Origin: Bryum argenteum
Taxonomy: Eukaryota; Streptophyta; Bryopsida; Bryales; Bryaceae
Direction: 5' to 3'
Length of the DNA stretch: 64,000 nucleotides
NCBI GenBank assembly: GCA_037043015.1
Contig: CM073321.1
Coordinates: forward strand, 33,830,101 to 33,894,100
Made by a program: the position numbers and the translations under genes. Below the pieces are notes generated by a model that saw nothing but the letters and a program-made list of their open reading frames with translations, searched no databases and was not told where the DNA came from. Within the stretch, counting starts at the first letter, position 1. Each line of letters begins with the position of its first letter. Positions 19,150-30,734 of this stretch are shown here, piece by piece.

Positions 19150-21352
19150 CGGCGAAGATTTGTTGAGACTAGGAGACAGCTGCTAACATTCAAGCCCAGC
19201 CATCAGAACAATTGGATCGGCTTCGCTATTGCGTATCACATAAATAATCCGTAATGACTTCCTACTGTTTCACATGGTCATGTATGTGAGGTTTGGAGTA
19301 CTTAATATCTTGTGTTACTTATTTCTTCATAATCAGTTTTATTGGTTTACAAAGTAACGCTATACGAACTCAAGTCTGTGAGTTCTAATCAAGCGTTGTG
19401 TTATTCAATAGGCTGAGGATGGCAACAAATATATTGGATGTCTATGAAGGGACCTTGGAAGAGGATTTTCCTCTTGAAAGTGAACGCTATGAACATAGTG
19501 AGATGCTGCTGTATAAGGTAATGGACTTCTCTTCGGGTGGATTTGCACTTCTGATCTCCTAATGTAGTGGGAATATGCTTGATTCATGCACATTTCGTAC
19601 AATTCGGTGCTCGTGCTTGTTGTGTTTGTATATGCATGTATTGTGAGGAGATTGTTGTGCTTTTGATCTCGTCGAGTTGGACATTTGTTCATGATGTAAA
19701 ATGGGAGGACAGATGTACAGATGTGTACAGATGTCCTTCGTTACTGCGCAAGTTTTGTTTGAAGTTAGGCCATCGTGTTAAAAGAAGCCGGAGAGCCCAA
19801 GAAGGCATTGAAAGAGCTTGCGAAGAAAGAAGGAAAAATCGTAAGTCACTCACTATGGTGATCATCTTTTTATTTGCAAAGAAGTGATATTCCCATAGAA
19901 GTTCTGGTCAAGGCTTGGCACGGCACCTTGTGTAGAATGTTGTTTGCTCTGAGAAGGGATATTCGTAGTAGTTACTGAACTTGTACCTTGAATCGAGTTT
20001 CCAAGGTCATTGGTATCTGGATTATATGGAGGAAGTTCATTATTGTATTTTGACAATATGTTTGAGTTTTGTCTTAAAACACGTTGACAAGCTGGGACTT
20101 CGGGAACACCAAGCATCCCCGTCGTTACAAACAAACAAGGTTGCTGAAGCCGAGGAAATTTATCGAAAACTTCTTTACATAAATCCTGACAATTATTAGC
20201 ACTTGAGTAGTTTACAAACTTGCGCGTTAGTGTTTTTGCATGTCGCAACTTTTGTACTCAATGTTCTGAGCTCTATGTGTGGGTGTTTGTAAGCCGGTGA
20301 ACTCATCTACTTGCAGTTTTGTATGGGCTATGCTCGGTCAATGTCAAATATTAATGCCATTGATTCACTAACATGGAACTTGCTCTCAGTACAGCTATTA
20401 CAAAGGCCTGCATAAATACCTTGGATTGCTGCCAAATGGAAATGTTTACACTTCAGAACAAGTGACCAGATTAGTAGAGCTTTACAACGACCTTCGCACT
20501 AAGTATCCTCGCTCTGCCGCCGCAAAGGTCAGGCTCCAAAATGTCATACATGTCTATCATCATGGTCTATTATGCTTCTACTAGTACCCAATCCAATCAT
20601 ATTTTATGGTAATCCCTCAGTAGAACTCAAGTTTGTAAGATCTTCTGCACCGTTCGCACGTTTTCGCATTTAGGTGGAGTCATGCTTGACTGGTGTTTTA
20701 TTTACTTGGCATTTGGTTTGACTTCTACCAATTCATATAGTTTTTGTACAGCGTATCCCATTGGATTTTTTGGAAGAAGATGCATTCAAATCAGCAGTTA
20801 GTCTATATATCCGCCCATTTTTGTCGAAGGTTGGGTTGCCTACCTCCTATTTTTCCTGCAATCAAACAAACATAGAAGAGCGGAAATGCATGCTTGGGTG
20901 ATCTAATCCTTTGCCTGCTGCTAATCGTCACGTTGTTGTCTGCTTACAAGGCGTTCCCTTACTTTTCACAGATCTTCGTCCCCTGTATAGTCATCCGCGG
21001 AAGGTATATATTCTCTTCACCAAGCTCAAATAATCAAATCAATTCAGCTCGTGTCCTTTGAAAACATAATAATACCCGGACACGCAATGTTGTACTTTAA
21101 GCGTAGATTACTCATCATATTGCTATTTTTTACTATTAAAAGTTTACGAAGCATGTTGGACAGCTTCATATCTTTGTACTTCCCCTTTGCATTGTGTTAA
21201 AAACCTATGGTTTCCGCAGATTCAAGTTGATATGTAATAAGTGTTGGTGATATCTTGGCTTACATCATGTTTTGTTTGTAGGTAGAAATTTTGGAGGAAG
21301 TTTTCCTTGAAGTCTTGTCTTTCTATCAGGGGTCAAAAACGTTTCCTCGCAG
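19150..21352 (+). pseudogene. NAA15: Internal fragment of NAA15 (NatA auxiliary subunit)
   Basis: A collinear set of exon-like blocks matches plant NAA15, the TPR scaffold that anchors the NatA N-terminal acetyltransferase to ribosomes. The blocks are FVETRRQLLTFKPSHQNNW (about 19155-19230); ILDVYEGTLEEDFP...EMLLYK (19412-19517); AIVLKEAGEPKKALKELAKK (19769-19840); DKLGLREHQAS...AEEIYRKLLYINPDNY (about 20085-20196); YYKGLHKYLGL...SAAAK (20390-20527); RIPLDFLEEDAFKSA (20752-20829); VPLLFTDLRPLY (about 20951-21003); and VEILEEVFLEVLSF (21282-21352). These cover roughly residues 150-340 of a protein near 900. The N-terminus and everything after are absent, and some junctions lack proper splice sites (before 20085, after 20196). 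Introns are kept, so this came from genomic DNA, not a processed transcript. It is either a broken duplicate or a transposon-captured piece. Confidence 0.85.
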
Positions 21353-22075
21353 GTTGGTCAATCAAAAGGTTTGCCTTTCAAACTCTGTCTAGTGATTGGT
21401 TTGATCTACAAGAGCATTCAATTGAAATTAGTTTCTCTCTGTGTATTCCAATACACACGTCCTAAACCCTAAACCCGTCTCGTGCATGGTCTTCGACAAG
21501 TAGATCACGGATTCACGGGCAGCAGTGAAAGATATTAACCATTTGAAGGTGTTGGTGCAAGGTGTTGCTTTTGTCTACCCACGTGATGATCCATCTATTG
21601 TGTATACAAGACGATGCTAGGGGTTCGGAGAAGTTGACATCTCCGAAGACGACAAGGCCAATTAAGAGCGTCAAAAAGGTATGTTCAATCCACAACCTCT
21701 TTGGCGGTGTTTCAGCTGATGATGTGTTCAAATTAACATACCACTAACTTGATGATGTGGGCTGTGCAAATTAAGAAGAATCCCTGAATTGGCAGCCCCT
21801 CACATGACGAACATCCAAGACCCATGAAAAACCGCCTTTCCAAGATGTAGGCTCACTCCATTTTAACTAGATCGGTGTTTGCTAGCATTGTGTATTGGTA
21901 GCCTTTATGTGTTTCTTTGAACGTTTGAGTGACGTCAGTAATACACGTTATATTGCGTTCTATTTTATGTAGCAATGTGTTATGCATGATGTTTGATATG
22001 GGTCATGAAACGTGTCTTGTAACATTATCGATGTCATTGTCGTTTATGTTTATGATTGTCTACATGTGTCATTTA
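21353..22075. other. Gene-poor stretch after the NAA15 fragment
   Basis: No supported gene. Two tandem TAAACCC units (21463-21477) match the plant telomere repeat but are too few to mean much. Confidence 0.4.
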
Positions 22076-22079
22076 GGAC

Positions 22080-22920
22080 GCTAACTATGCGTCAAACTGA
22101 ATAGTGCATGGTGTCACTTGTGACACAAAGAAGGAAATTAGATGCGTCACTAGTGACGTTCCGCATGTCACCATACATGTAATTGCGTTAGAATCTGCGA
22201 CACATGTGTTTAACAGTGTCAAAATGAACAAAACATTGTGTCACGCTTGACACAAAATCCATGGGACAGATACCTTCATAAGTGTCAACGTTGACACTTT
22301 ATATGTGTTTCTCTTGACACAAATTCCAATGTGGATGCGTTATTAGTGACGCGGTGCGCGTCACCATAGGTTTAGATGCGTTTACGTAAATGCGTTAAAA
22401 TTTGTAACACATGTGTTAAACAACGTTAAAATCAATATAACATTGTGTCATTTTTGACACAAAATCCAGAATATCTACGTCACTAAAGACGTGCCCAACG
22501 TCATCCAACGTCTAAGGACGTTTCAGAAATCGCGTTAAAACATATGACACAAGTGTTAATGAGCGTCAACGTCAACACTATCTTCTGTTTCTTTTTACAC
22601 AAACACCAAACACGGACGCACATTCCAGGATGTGGCTACGTGTTACAATCTCAGCCACCAAAATTCAAATGCCACGTCAGATATCCGATGCCACATCAGA
22701 TCACAAGGATGAAAACTTGTCCCACGCAAAATGTACAAACGCGGGAAAAGCTGACGTGGAAAGGAATTTACTTACCAAGTTACTGACCCTAGGTAACTTC
22801 CCCCAACTGGAATGACGTCATTTTAACATAGCATGTTCAATCATATGTTCCCGTTAACATTTTTTTAAAGAAGACATGTTACACTCAAAAGACGTCCGTG
22901 ACATTTTTAATTTATTTGCG
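22080..22920. repeat. Cluster of GTGTCA/TGACAC and GCGTCA/TGACGC short palindromes
   Basis: About a dozen 14-18 base dyads follow one another, such as GTGTCACTTGTGACAC (22110), GCGTCACTAGTGACG (22143), GTGTCACGCTTGACAC (22238), GTGTCAACGTTGACAC (22282), GCGTTATTAGTGACGC (22337) and GTGTCATTTTTGACAC (22445). Many are followed by AAA and a spacer with GCGTTAAA. The pattern is that of subterminal repeats of a CACTA-like or other DNA transposon, with a GCCACGTCAG-type stretch at 22670-22700 also seen in the CACTA element at 42.5 kb. No ends or transposase could be assigned. Confidence 0.75.
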
Positions 22921-22938
22921 TCATCAATTCTGTCCCTG

Positions 22939-23418
22939 TTAAACCACGTTAAATCGCGTTAAAAACAGTGTCCGAGGACCCTGTTTTCCTCTTGTGAAGA
23001 TGTCACAGACATCACACTGTGACGACGAGAGTAACAAAACAATGTTAGCTAGTTCATTCATGCGCTTCAGACGGCTACCATCAATGATGATCGTGTCATG
23101 TACACAAAACTTTGAGTTTTCAGAATCGAAAAGCTTGTCCAGGGGTTCTACCCTGGAGCTGGATAAATTATTCTGCACTCCACAAACCTTCACAACCTCA
23201 CATGAGTTCCACCCCAAAATAAGGTAGAGGGGACTGCTCACCCATGAGCAGGGTTGTCTTATGTGACACACTTTTTGGAATGTCTGTCTGAATTGTACGC
23301 ATTCGACATGTCTATCTGACGTTCGATTTGACGGGAATGTCGACCATAGTAGAAATTGCATGGTAAAAACTTGTTGAGGGTTTTGGAGATTATCATTGAA
23401 GTAAAAAGCTATTCTCAT
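22939..23418 (-). mobile_element. Possible Ty1/copia-type fragment (weak)
   Basis: A 159-codon reverse-strand frame contains a stretch near its end, SRLKRMNELANIVLLL followed by CDVCDIFTRGKQ, that resembles the pre-integrase zinc-binding region of copia elements. No other part of such an element is visible. It would be a small, old fragment. Confidence 0.3.
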
Positions 23419-23465
23419 ACGTGTAGAAGGGTCGATACTGACGTGGAAAATGGAATATCAGTCAC

Positions 23466-23757
23466 ACTAGGCGACCGGGGGTGGGCGAGCTCGGGTAAGC
23501 GACCGACGGTCGCCTTATGCACGGACGCCTATGGCGATTGCCGATCGCCCTGGGCTACTATGCGAAGGCGACCGCCGGTCCCTCCAGGGAGATTGACGGT
23601 CGCCCTGGCCACCGCGCCTAGGCAAACGCCAGTCTCTCCAAAGCGACCGTCAATCGCCCGGGGCGATCGACGGTCGCTTATAGCGATCGCCGATTGCCCT
23701 GGGCACAGCGCGCCTTTGGCTGATCGGCGGTCGCCCTGTGCCACCTGGTGTGTGGCA
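23466..23757. repeat. GC-rich cluster of GGCGACCG/CGGTCGCC palindromes
   Basis: About nine partly degenerate dyads of the form GGCGAYCG-N-CGRTCGCC lie within 290 bases (around 23470, 23498, 23532, 23566, 23592, 23641, 23661, 23681 and 23720), often followed by CTGGG. The block is far more GC-rich than its surroundings. Its edges, CACACTAGG at the left and CCTGGTGTG at the right, are inverted with one mismatch, so this may be a small fold-back element. No target duplication was found. Confidence 0.7.
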
Positions 23758-24078
23758 ACCAGCACCGTGGTTGAATACAAAACAGCCAAGATAATTTTAC
23801 ATTGGTACAAAATGAGCACCAATGCAATTTATAAATACCTTTTTATGCGAAACAAAATCAATGGTGCATTTCAGAGTAAAAAGTTGTCCATATCTATAAT
23901 CATAGTATTCATATATATGATGTAACTATTACATATACGGAACTATATATATTATATTTTGAAACCTACTAAATTACCAGAATATCGTAAACTAATAGTT
24001 GCCCTACTTGTAGTACATTGTAGTATTGAACTAACTACTAACTTCCAATCCAAAATAATAAATTCTTACAACACGTCT
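23758..24078. other. AT-rich non-coding stretch
   Basis: AT-rich DNA between the GC-rich palindrome cluster and the hAT stop codon. Nothing recognisable. Confidence 0.4.
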
Positions 24079-26316
24079 TTAGGTATCCTTCAATGTATAC
24101 GTATCATCGCTTGATACTTCATCTACATTTGGATCGGTCTCATCTAGAGACTCAACAGTGCTTTGGTCGCCATCCTCGACCTCATCTTTTGTCTTATTGT
24201 GTACTTCACACTCAACCTCACTCGCCAAATTGCGCACTTCCCTATCTGTAGTTCTTTTCTTCTTCACTGTAACGAGGCGCTTCAAGGGCCGTGAAGCATT
24301 AGTAATCCCGTTTGCGTTTAGTGGTAGATGTCGCATTATGCGTGTATTCGGATTATTAGAGGAAGCAATACGTGCATGGACTTCTTCATGTATCCGTGCT
24401 CCTTTCCGACTTTGTCGGTCGTGTGCCTTCGTCAAACGCATCTGGCCTTGTGTAATTCGATTGCAAGGTTCTGAAGATGGCCCAATGTCTCGTGACACTG
24501 CCAATGCTCGAGCGCATATTGGACTTGTTGCTTCTATTTTGACCTCCGTCTTTGGCAATATCATACGAGTTTTATGGGCTCCTTTAGGGTGAGTAACCCT
24601 TGGAAACAACTATTGTAGTGGTACATCGTAGTCATCTCCGTTATGAGTTGCACTTCTTGATTGAATGGTTGAAACTCTAAGTGACCCCACTTCCATGCAA
24701 CCTGAATTGGATACATTGTCAGATTCCACTTGAATTTGGCCCATTTCAACTCCTCACGAGATAGTTGTACACTTCACACAGTCAAGTTTACCGTCGCTGT
24801 TAGAGTGTGGGCTGCCTTCAAGGGGACCAATGTTCTCTTCATCAATCCGGTTTACCAATTCTTGGTTCGCTAGGCAAGTACTCTCTTGGAGCTGTAAATT
24901 TGCCACTCCTCTCTCTGGGTCATTGGCAAAAATTACAAACTAGCGAGGCTGTTGTGGAACATCCTCGTCATCATTGAACTCAAATGGGTCCTTGACATGA
25001 ATAGTCATGTTTTTTTTGTCGTAGTTCCATTTCTCTAGGTCGTCGTGTTTGCTATTGTCATTGGATAGTTGTCGTCATCCGCCTCCGGGATATCTCCGAA
25101 TACACCATCATCCCATTCATTGTCCGCTATCACCTCTTCTTGGTCTCAGTCCTCTTCTTCTACATAATTTTTATACGACGTTCTTGGCGATTTTCTACGT
25201 TTCTCGCGCTCGTGTTTGGTATTTGCATAGATGTACACAAGGTCCTCTGCTTTGGAAGTAGACAACCGATTCCTCACTTTGTTGTGCACGAAAGAATACA
25301 TGCTCCAATTCCTCTCACATGAAGAAGCCGAACATGTCTATGCCAAAATCCTCTTAGCTATTTTTGGCAAAGCATTCCCCTCGACTTGATGCCACCATTG
25401 ATGTGATAACAACTCACATTGAGCGGGAACAGGGGCCTCTGAATTGGTGTTAAATGGACCTGTCTTCTCCTCATATTGTAGCAGTTCCCGCACCACTTCT
25501 TTATAGACTGCTCCCACAGGCGCACTAAGCTTCCTTATGAAGCTCTTTTTGCTTCTCCATTGTTTTGTATTGCTCCCATTTATGTCAAATAAGGGTTCAG
25601 CGAAGCTGCTCCATAGTGGAGGTCTGTGAGCATCATTTTCCATCGTTTTTGAAATGCATCCTCGTATTTTGTAGCTGTGTTGGGGGATAGTTCAAATGGA
25701 GGTTGACGCAAAGAAAACACGTGTTCTTTAAGGTCCAACATGATCACATATGCCCTGGGCATGGCTAATACTTCCCCGTCAAACTCCCAAAGAGCTATCA
25801 GTACTGGTTCAACTACTTTCACAAACTTCCTACAATTTTCCTAGAACTCATCGCTCTTGATGTTTTTCCTCACATTCCTTGCCTTTGTCTGCAATTGGTG
25901 ACTGTTTTTTCTGTTAAACAATGTCTGGACAAACGCATGCCACTCCGCATCAATCACCTTGTTTTTCAGAGGTTGTTGTAGCTTTAACAACCGCTCTATC
26001 ATCAAGTAATTTGTTGCAAATCGAATTCGAGGTGGTACCTTTAGCTGGAGCTTCGAGGAGTACTTCTTGAATGGAACTGGGAATTGCGACCCTTTGATAA
26101 ATGTGCACATTCTCTTGGCTTGTTCCACCAAATCTTGAACCCATGCCTCTTTCCTCCAATCTTCTAGAAGGAGGTCTAGAATATGTGGCGCACAACCTTG
26201 TCCATATAAGTGAGGATAGTCTATCTGCAACTTCTTAACAACCCATAACATAGAGCTTGCATAGTCTATGCATATTTGAACAATGTTTTCTAGTCCAACC
26301 TCCTCTATGTACTTTG
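24079..26316 (-). pseudogene. hAT-superfamily transposase, 5'-truncated
   Basis: Read on the reverse strand, the region gives, in order: KYIEEVGLENIVQICIDYAS (DUF659-like, about 26255-26315); LYGQGCAPHILDLLLEDW (26150-26210); RFATNYLMIERLLKLQ (about 25975-26025); a middle region with PVLIALWEFDGEVLAMPRAY; and the hATC dimerisation signature CSASSCERNWSMYSFVHNK (25280-25335), then an acidic and Lys-rich tail to a stop at 24079. These are diagnostic of the hAT transposase, which cuts and pastes its own element and uses the hATC domain to dimerise. Lesions include stop codons near 25842 and 25126 and a frame change near 25600. The N-terminal third, including the BED finger and the first catalytic Asp, is missing because similarity ends at 26316, where unrelated DNA starts with TGTCGGACC. 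Confidence 0.85.
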
Positions 26317-26899
26317 TCGGACCCTATGTTTTTTATTGTGTGCCAATATGTTCTAATGCGCACTAAGAATAAGTATAGTGTCAAGAATCCGACCTAAGTA
26401 TGTGGTAGGCCGTATACTATAAGGCAAATACGTTTTTACAAATAAGTATAATCTTTAGAATATAGTTTGTAATAAAAAGGACGGGTTTGCGAACCCGTAC
26501 TCCGCACTCGAAAGGCGAGGACGTACTGCTAAAAGCCGGAAAAGGCCATAAGACGGCGGCTGGAGGACGGAGTGGCTGGAAGGATAATAATGACAAACAG
26601 TGCCAAAGACGGCTCCGCACGGAGACGGTAATGATGACGGACGGACAGGTCATGATGGTCGGATTTGAATCCGACTCTCCCTATAAAACGCGACCCATCC
26701 GCCCTAGTCGTTACCTGCCTCCTCGCTTTCCTGCCTTCTCGCTTTCTTGCGCCCCTGCCTTTCGTCTTTTTGCTTTCCGTCCCTTATTTTTCGATCCGGC
26801 CCCCTGGCAGATCTCAGCCCGACCACTCGCTACTTTCTGTCAGTTTTCTTTCCGATGGCAGGATCGGCTTCCGCGTCCGCTTCCGCTCCGGCACAGGAG
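26317..26899 (+). other. LTR-like or promoter-like DNA upstream of the Transposase_32-like frame
   Basis: Begins TGTCGGACCCTATGT at the exact point where the hAT homology is cut. A related start, TGTCGGATGCCATGT, recurs at 29689, so these may be the ends of one inserted element (weak). It contains a TATA-like CCCTATAAAA at 26680. No gene is supported. Confidence 0.35.
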
Positions 26900-29266
26900 G
26901 AGCACTAGATTTCTATTAAGTAGGTACTCCTTATCATTCCGACCGAAGAAGAAGAGAAGACGATGCTGATGGAGGACCTCGATCTGATGGGCCTTTCCGG
27001 CTTGCTCGAGACCCCGTGAAGACTACATGACGCGGCGATAGTGCGTGAAATAAAGACCGGCGCAACAAACTTGTTTGAAGGGACGGTTAGAGGGAAGCTG
27101 GTGTCCTGGACGGCCGATCATTGGAGGACAGTTTACGGCCTGATCGGAAACAGCGGGGTGGGGTTGTGCGGCCAGAAACACAAATCGGCGTAAACAGCCT
27201 TCCACGGGAAGCCGCACAGGAACAACGGCTACGCAGTAGAGGACTGCAAGGAGTCGAGGAAGCACGTGACACATCCCTTTCCAAAAGATGCCCGAACACC
27301 GTGGTGAGCCAAAAGGACCCCGGGAGTGACACCCCGGGCTTGGCAAGAGACAAGGTGAGGTGACCAAGGAGAGTCCCGAGCAAACAGCACGCAATAGCGT
27401 CGTGCTCGGGACGAACTTGGTGGGGTGCCTTGCATGGTTGCAAACCTTGTTCAAGCACGCATTCATAGGTTCAAAGAACGCGCGATTTCGAGTTGTGAGT
27501 CATGAGATATGACTCTCCAAAAGTTGGAGCGCGTTCCGGGACACTCCGGGACTCGGGAGTGTTGCCTTTCGGGACTCAATGTGTCGACCTTCGTGGAGGG
27601 CAACATGTTGCAACACATGGGAAGCTCATGACAAGGGCTTTCTAGAATGCTAAGGCTCATGATGAGCAAAGCAATAGTCTAGGAGATATGGCTCCTCAAA
27701 GTGGTCGGGACTTCGGAACTCGGGAATGTTGCCTCCCGGGACACCGAATGTTCAGAGGGGCATATCTCCCATGGAACACCTCCAATTAGAGCAAGTAGGT
27801 GATTCATCAATATCTACTTAAAGAGTAGATGTTGAAAATGGGCTCGCACGTCCCATTCCAATACCTGAGCTAGGAGCTAGCCCGAGGAGAAGTTACGGCC
27901 TGTTTTTGAGACTAAGGCAAAAACGGGTGGTCTTCCAAAACAAAAGTGTGTCACGGAAGGCCCCTCAACACAAGAGGGGGGGCCTACCAAAGACTCCAGA
28001 GAGTACTATGAGGAGGGGTGGTCTCCCTCCTCACTTGCACATGGTGCCATGAGGAGTCGGGGTGGCTCCAAGGGGTGAGGCTTGGGATGAGGTCTCACTC
28101 CCGCACCTTGTGGAAAATGGAGAGTGCTTTGGAGCATCTCTAAACATGGGGTTGGGAAGTGTCCCTCTCCAAGTTAGTCCCCGTGATAAGTAGTGTCGGT
28201 TCCCGGGAGTAACCGGGAATGGCTCAAAAGAGTGAGGCATGGAAAAGAAGCCTCACTTCTACACCTTGGGCATTGTGGAATGTTCTTGAGCATCCCGCAA
28301 CATTGGGTTGGAAAGAGTCCCGCTCCAAACTAGTCCACGGGAAAACTAGTGCTGGATTCCGGGAGGATTTCCGGCAAAGTCACGAATGGGGTGAGAAACA
28401 AGAGTGGAAGGGGACTAGTGGGAAGTTGGACAATGGATAAGGGCGGTTAGCTCCGGGGGTGATTAGTGTCACCCTTAGGAGCTTGGACATTTGTGGAAGG
28501 CCGCCCCGTGCCACCAAGTGGCATGCCCATGTAATGGTGGGAGTTCCGGGTTGGCATGCCCATGTGTTGGTGGGAGTTCCGGGTAATGAGTATCCGGTAA
28601 TGAGTTATGGAGTCAAGGTGGGTTGGACACCTTGACTTAGAATGGTACTAACATTGTGTGTGTGGGCACATGCAAGTGTTAGCAAAGTCGTGGCCGGATG
28701 CTACCAACTAAGTGAGCCGCGATTCCGCTACCAAGTAAGACTCACTAAGAAAAAAAAATGAGTTGGAGTAATTAGGGTCGCGAGAGCTCACTAAGAAAAG
28801 ATATTGAGTTGGAGTAATTAGGGTCGCGACAGAGCGAGCGTTGATCAGATTCCTAATGCCAATCATCCACGCAGACAAGCCGCATCGGATCACCGTCTGG
28901 CTTGCCAATACCATCCTGGGGTCGGTACGAGGAGAGCGGGAAGTCGATTGGGGCATCATGATCAACGACTTAGTCGCCCAGCTTGCGGAGAACGTGGATA
29001 AGACCCGACCTAGCCCAATCTCTCCATTCCTTTACCATTTGTATAAAAAGGAGGACGTCATGACGGAGGAGGAGGAATCAAACTACGAGATTGCGCTGTC
29101 ATCTCACAACAACGGTGTGTTTGAGTCCGAGGAGGATGCGGACAACAAGGCCGTCTACTCGGATGACAAAGAGGACGAGGTCGGATCTAAGGAGGAGGAC
29201 GTACAACCAGATGCGCCCCAGGAGCGGCTCGCAAGGAGACACCGCTGCAAGCTGCCTCCAAGGTAA
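26900..29266 (+). mobile_element. Transposase_32-like ('putative plant transposon protein') frame, split by an LTR
   Basis: Before the LTR, translated segments include MLMEDLDLMGLSGLLETP, DAAIVREIKTGATNLFEGTV and WRTVYGLIGNSGVG. After it comes RALIRFLMPIIHADKPHRIT, then WLANTILGSVRGEREVDWG and a long acidic tail (MTEEEESNYE...EEDADN) to a stop at 29266. The layout resembles the plant Transposase_32 domain found in uncharacterised mobile elements. The frame has a few breaks in addition to the inserted LTR and is a fossil. The biochemical role of the domain is not known. Confidence 0.45.
27267..28831 (+). mobile_element. Solo LTR of the Ty3/gypsy family seen at 39.8-61.7 kb (fossil)
   Basis: A 1.56-kb block starts TGACACATCCCTTTCC and ends GGGTCGCGACA. 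The same sequence recurs, diverged, at 39801-41123 (reverse), 59256-60288 (forward, partial) and 60289-61741 (reverse). No internal retroelement sequence touches it, and the Transposase_32-like frame continues on both sides, so it is a solo LTR left after recombination. Flanking pentamers (GCACG and GAGCG) match only in part, suggesting age. A short local duplication of its end lies at 28735-28831. Confidence 0.85.
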
Positions 29267-29329
29267 TCGCACTTCCGTCCTCGTCCCCGCCTAAGAAGCC
29301 GACCTTGTTGAAGATTAGATTGCTTGTAG

Positions 29330-29560
29330 TTACTAAGGGTAACTAGAGTTGATTAGAGTATGTGGCGAGGGTTGGATGAATAGAGTCTTATCGTATATGG
29401 AGAGTGTTGGATGAATAGAGTCTTATCGTATGTGGAGAGAGCTTGTCCACAAGAGCCTTATCGTGTGTAGAGAAGGATGGACCACTGGAGCCTTATCGTA
29501 TGTAGAGAGAGAAGGTCCTCTAGTGGTCTATCCTTTTGTAGAGTGATCTTGATCACTCAA
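29330..29560. repeat. Degenerate tandem repeat (GAGTCTTATCGTATGTGGAGAG units)
   Basis: Four to five units of roughly 35-50 bases sharing AGAGYCTTATCGTRTGTRGAGA (shared core AGAG-YCTTATCG-TRTGTRGAGA) lie head to tail. A TATA-like GGATATATAAGTA follows at 29599. The whole could be the regulatory part of an LTR. Confidence 0.7.
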
Positions 29561-30600
29561 ACCTTATCTTTGTTGTAGCACCTAGTGCCTTCACTTGGAT
29601 ATATAAGTAAGTGCTTGGAATGAGTGAGTATCTCATTCAAGCATTCTTTGCTCTACTACTTGTAAGCTTTGAGTGTGTTGTATTCTGTCGGATGCCATGT
29701 ATTTACTTTATCTTCCCTTACACGTTTATTGGTGTAAAACCCGTGTTCAGGTGACTCGTGTATCGTTCCAGGGATTCTGTGAAGTGACCAAGACAAGTAG
29801 TGCTAAGACAACCAAACCCACAAACGTTTCCTAGTCCCAACTCATGTTTTAGCCTTGCGGGGCAAGGGTATCCCTTTGCAAGAGGGGATGCACAAAGACT
29901 CTTTCCCTTATGTTTATCGTGGCGGAAACTTCCACACTTAGACTCTACACACACACACACACTAAGGCACACATTACGTCCTCACAACTAATCCGTCCTA
30001 TCCGTCCGAACTAGCAGGTCACGCAGGCCGTCCTGGTTACCCTATCACACTTACTACAATGACAGACTCCAAGAGCTCCGAATCCGGCTAGAAGACGTCT
30101 ACACGTATTCTGGTCACGTACTTCGCTTGATCCGTCCTCTGAGACCACAGAGGAACCCAAGTCTGTGGCAGCTGGAGGCCGGATTGGAATCCGTCCTCAC
30201 ACACTATACTCCTAGACCCTCCCAGACCGTAAGTGTTTACCACAGCAGTTTTCCTCTCTCAGACTACCTAGACTAGTCCAAGACACAAGGCACTCAAGAA
30301 TACGCCCAACCCGACTTCAACTCCACAGAAACGATCTAGCAAAGAATCCGGATTCCTAACTCCCAACTCATAACACACAAAAGTAGATCCGGCTTTCCAA
30401 GCACTCAACTGAAAAGGAGACAGGGAAATGATCACACCGAATATGCGCATAAGAAGGTTCGATTAACACTCAAGCAAGGAATGTTTTGGTGGACAAAACT
30501 TCACCTATAAGTACTTCTAAGTCAACGACTTAGATCCCTAACTGGATTGCGGCGCCGGCCTATCAGGCCTACTCCTCAAAAAGCGGCACGCATTCCCCAA
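29561..30600. other. Gene-poor stretch before the assembly gap
   Basis: No supported gene. It contains a CA dinucleotide run (29949-29962) and the TGTCGGATGCCATGT string at 29689 that resembles 26319. Confidence 0.4.
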
Positions 30601-30700
30601 NNNNNNNNNNNNNNNNNNNNNNNNNNNNNNNNNNNNNNNNNNNNNNNNNNNNNNNNNNNNNNNNNNNNNNNNNNNNNNNNNNNNNNNNNNNNNNNNNNNN
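30601..30700. other. Assembly gap (100 N)
   Basis: Exactly 100 N bases, the usual size for a gap of unknown length. Features on the two sides may not be truly adjacent. Confidence 0.99.
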
Positions 30701-30734
30701 TGAAGTCGGGCCCTAGTATAGGCATAATCTGAAA

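Noticed and set aside
21463-21477. Telomere-type repeat (TAAACCC twice)
   Set aside because: Only two units; expected by chance or as common interstitial sequence.
26317-29703. TGTCGGA-beginning strings at 26319 and 29689 as a pair of LTRs
   Set aside because: Only the first 20-25 bases are alike; similarity does not extend, so I did not call an LTR pair.
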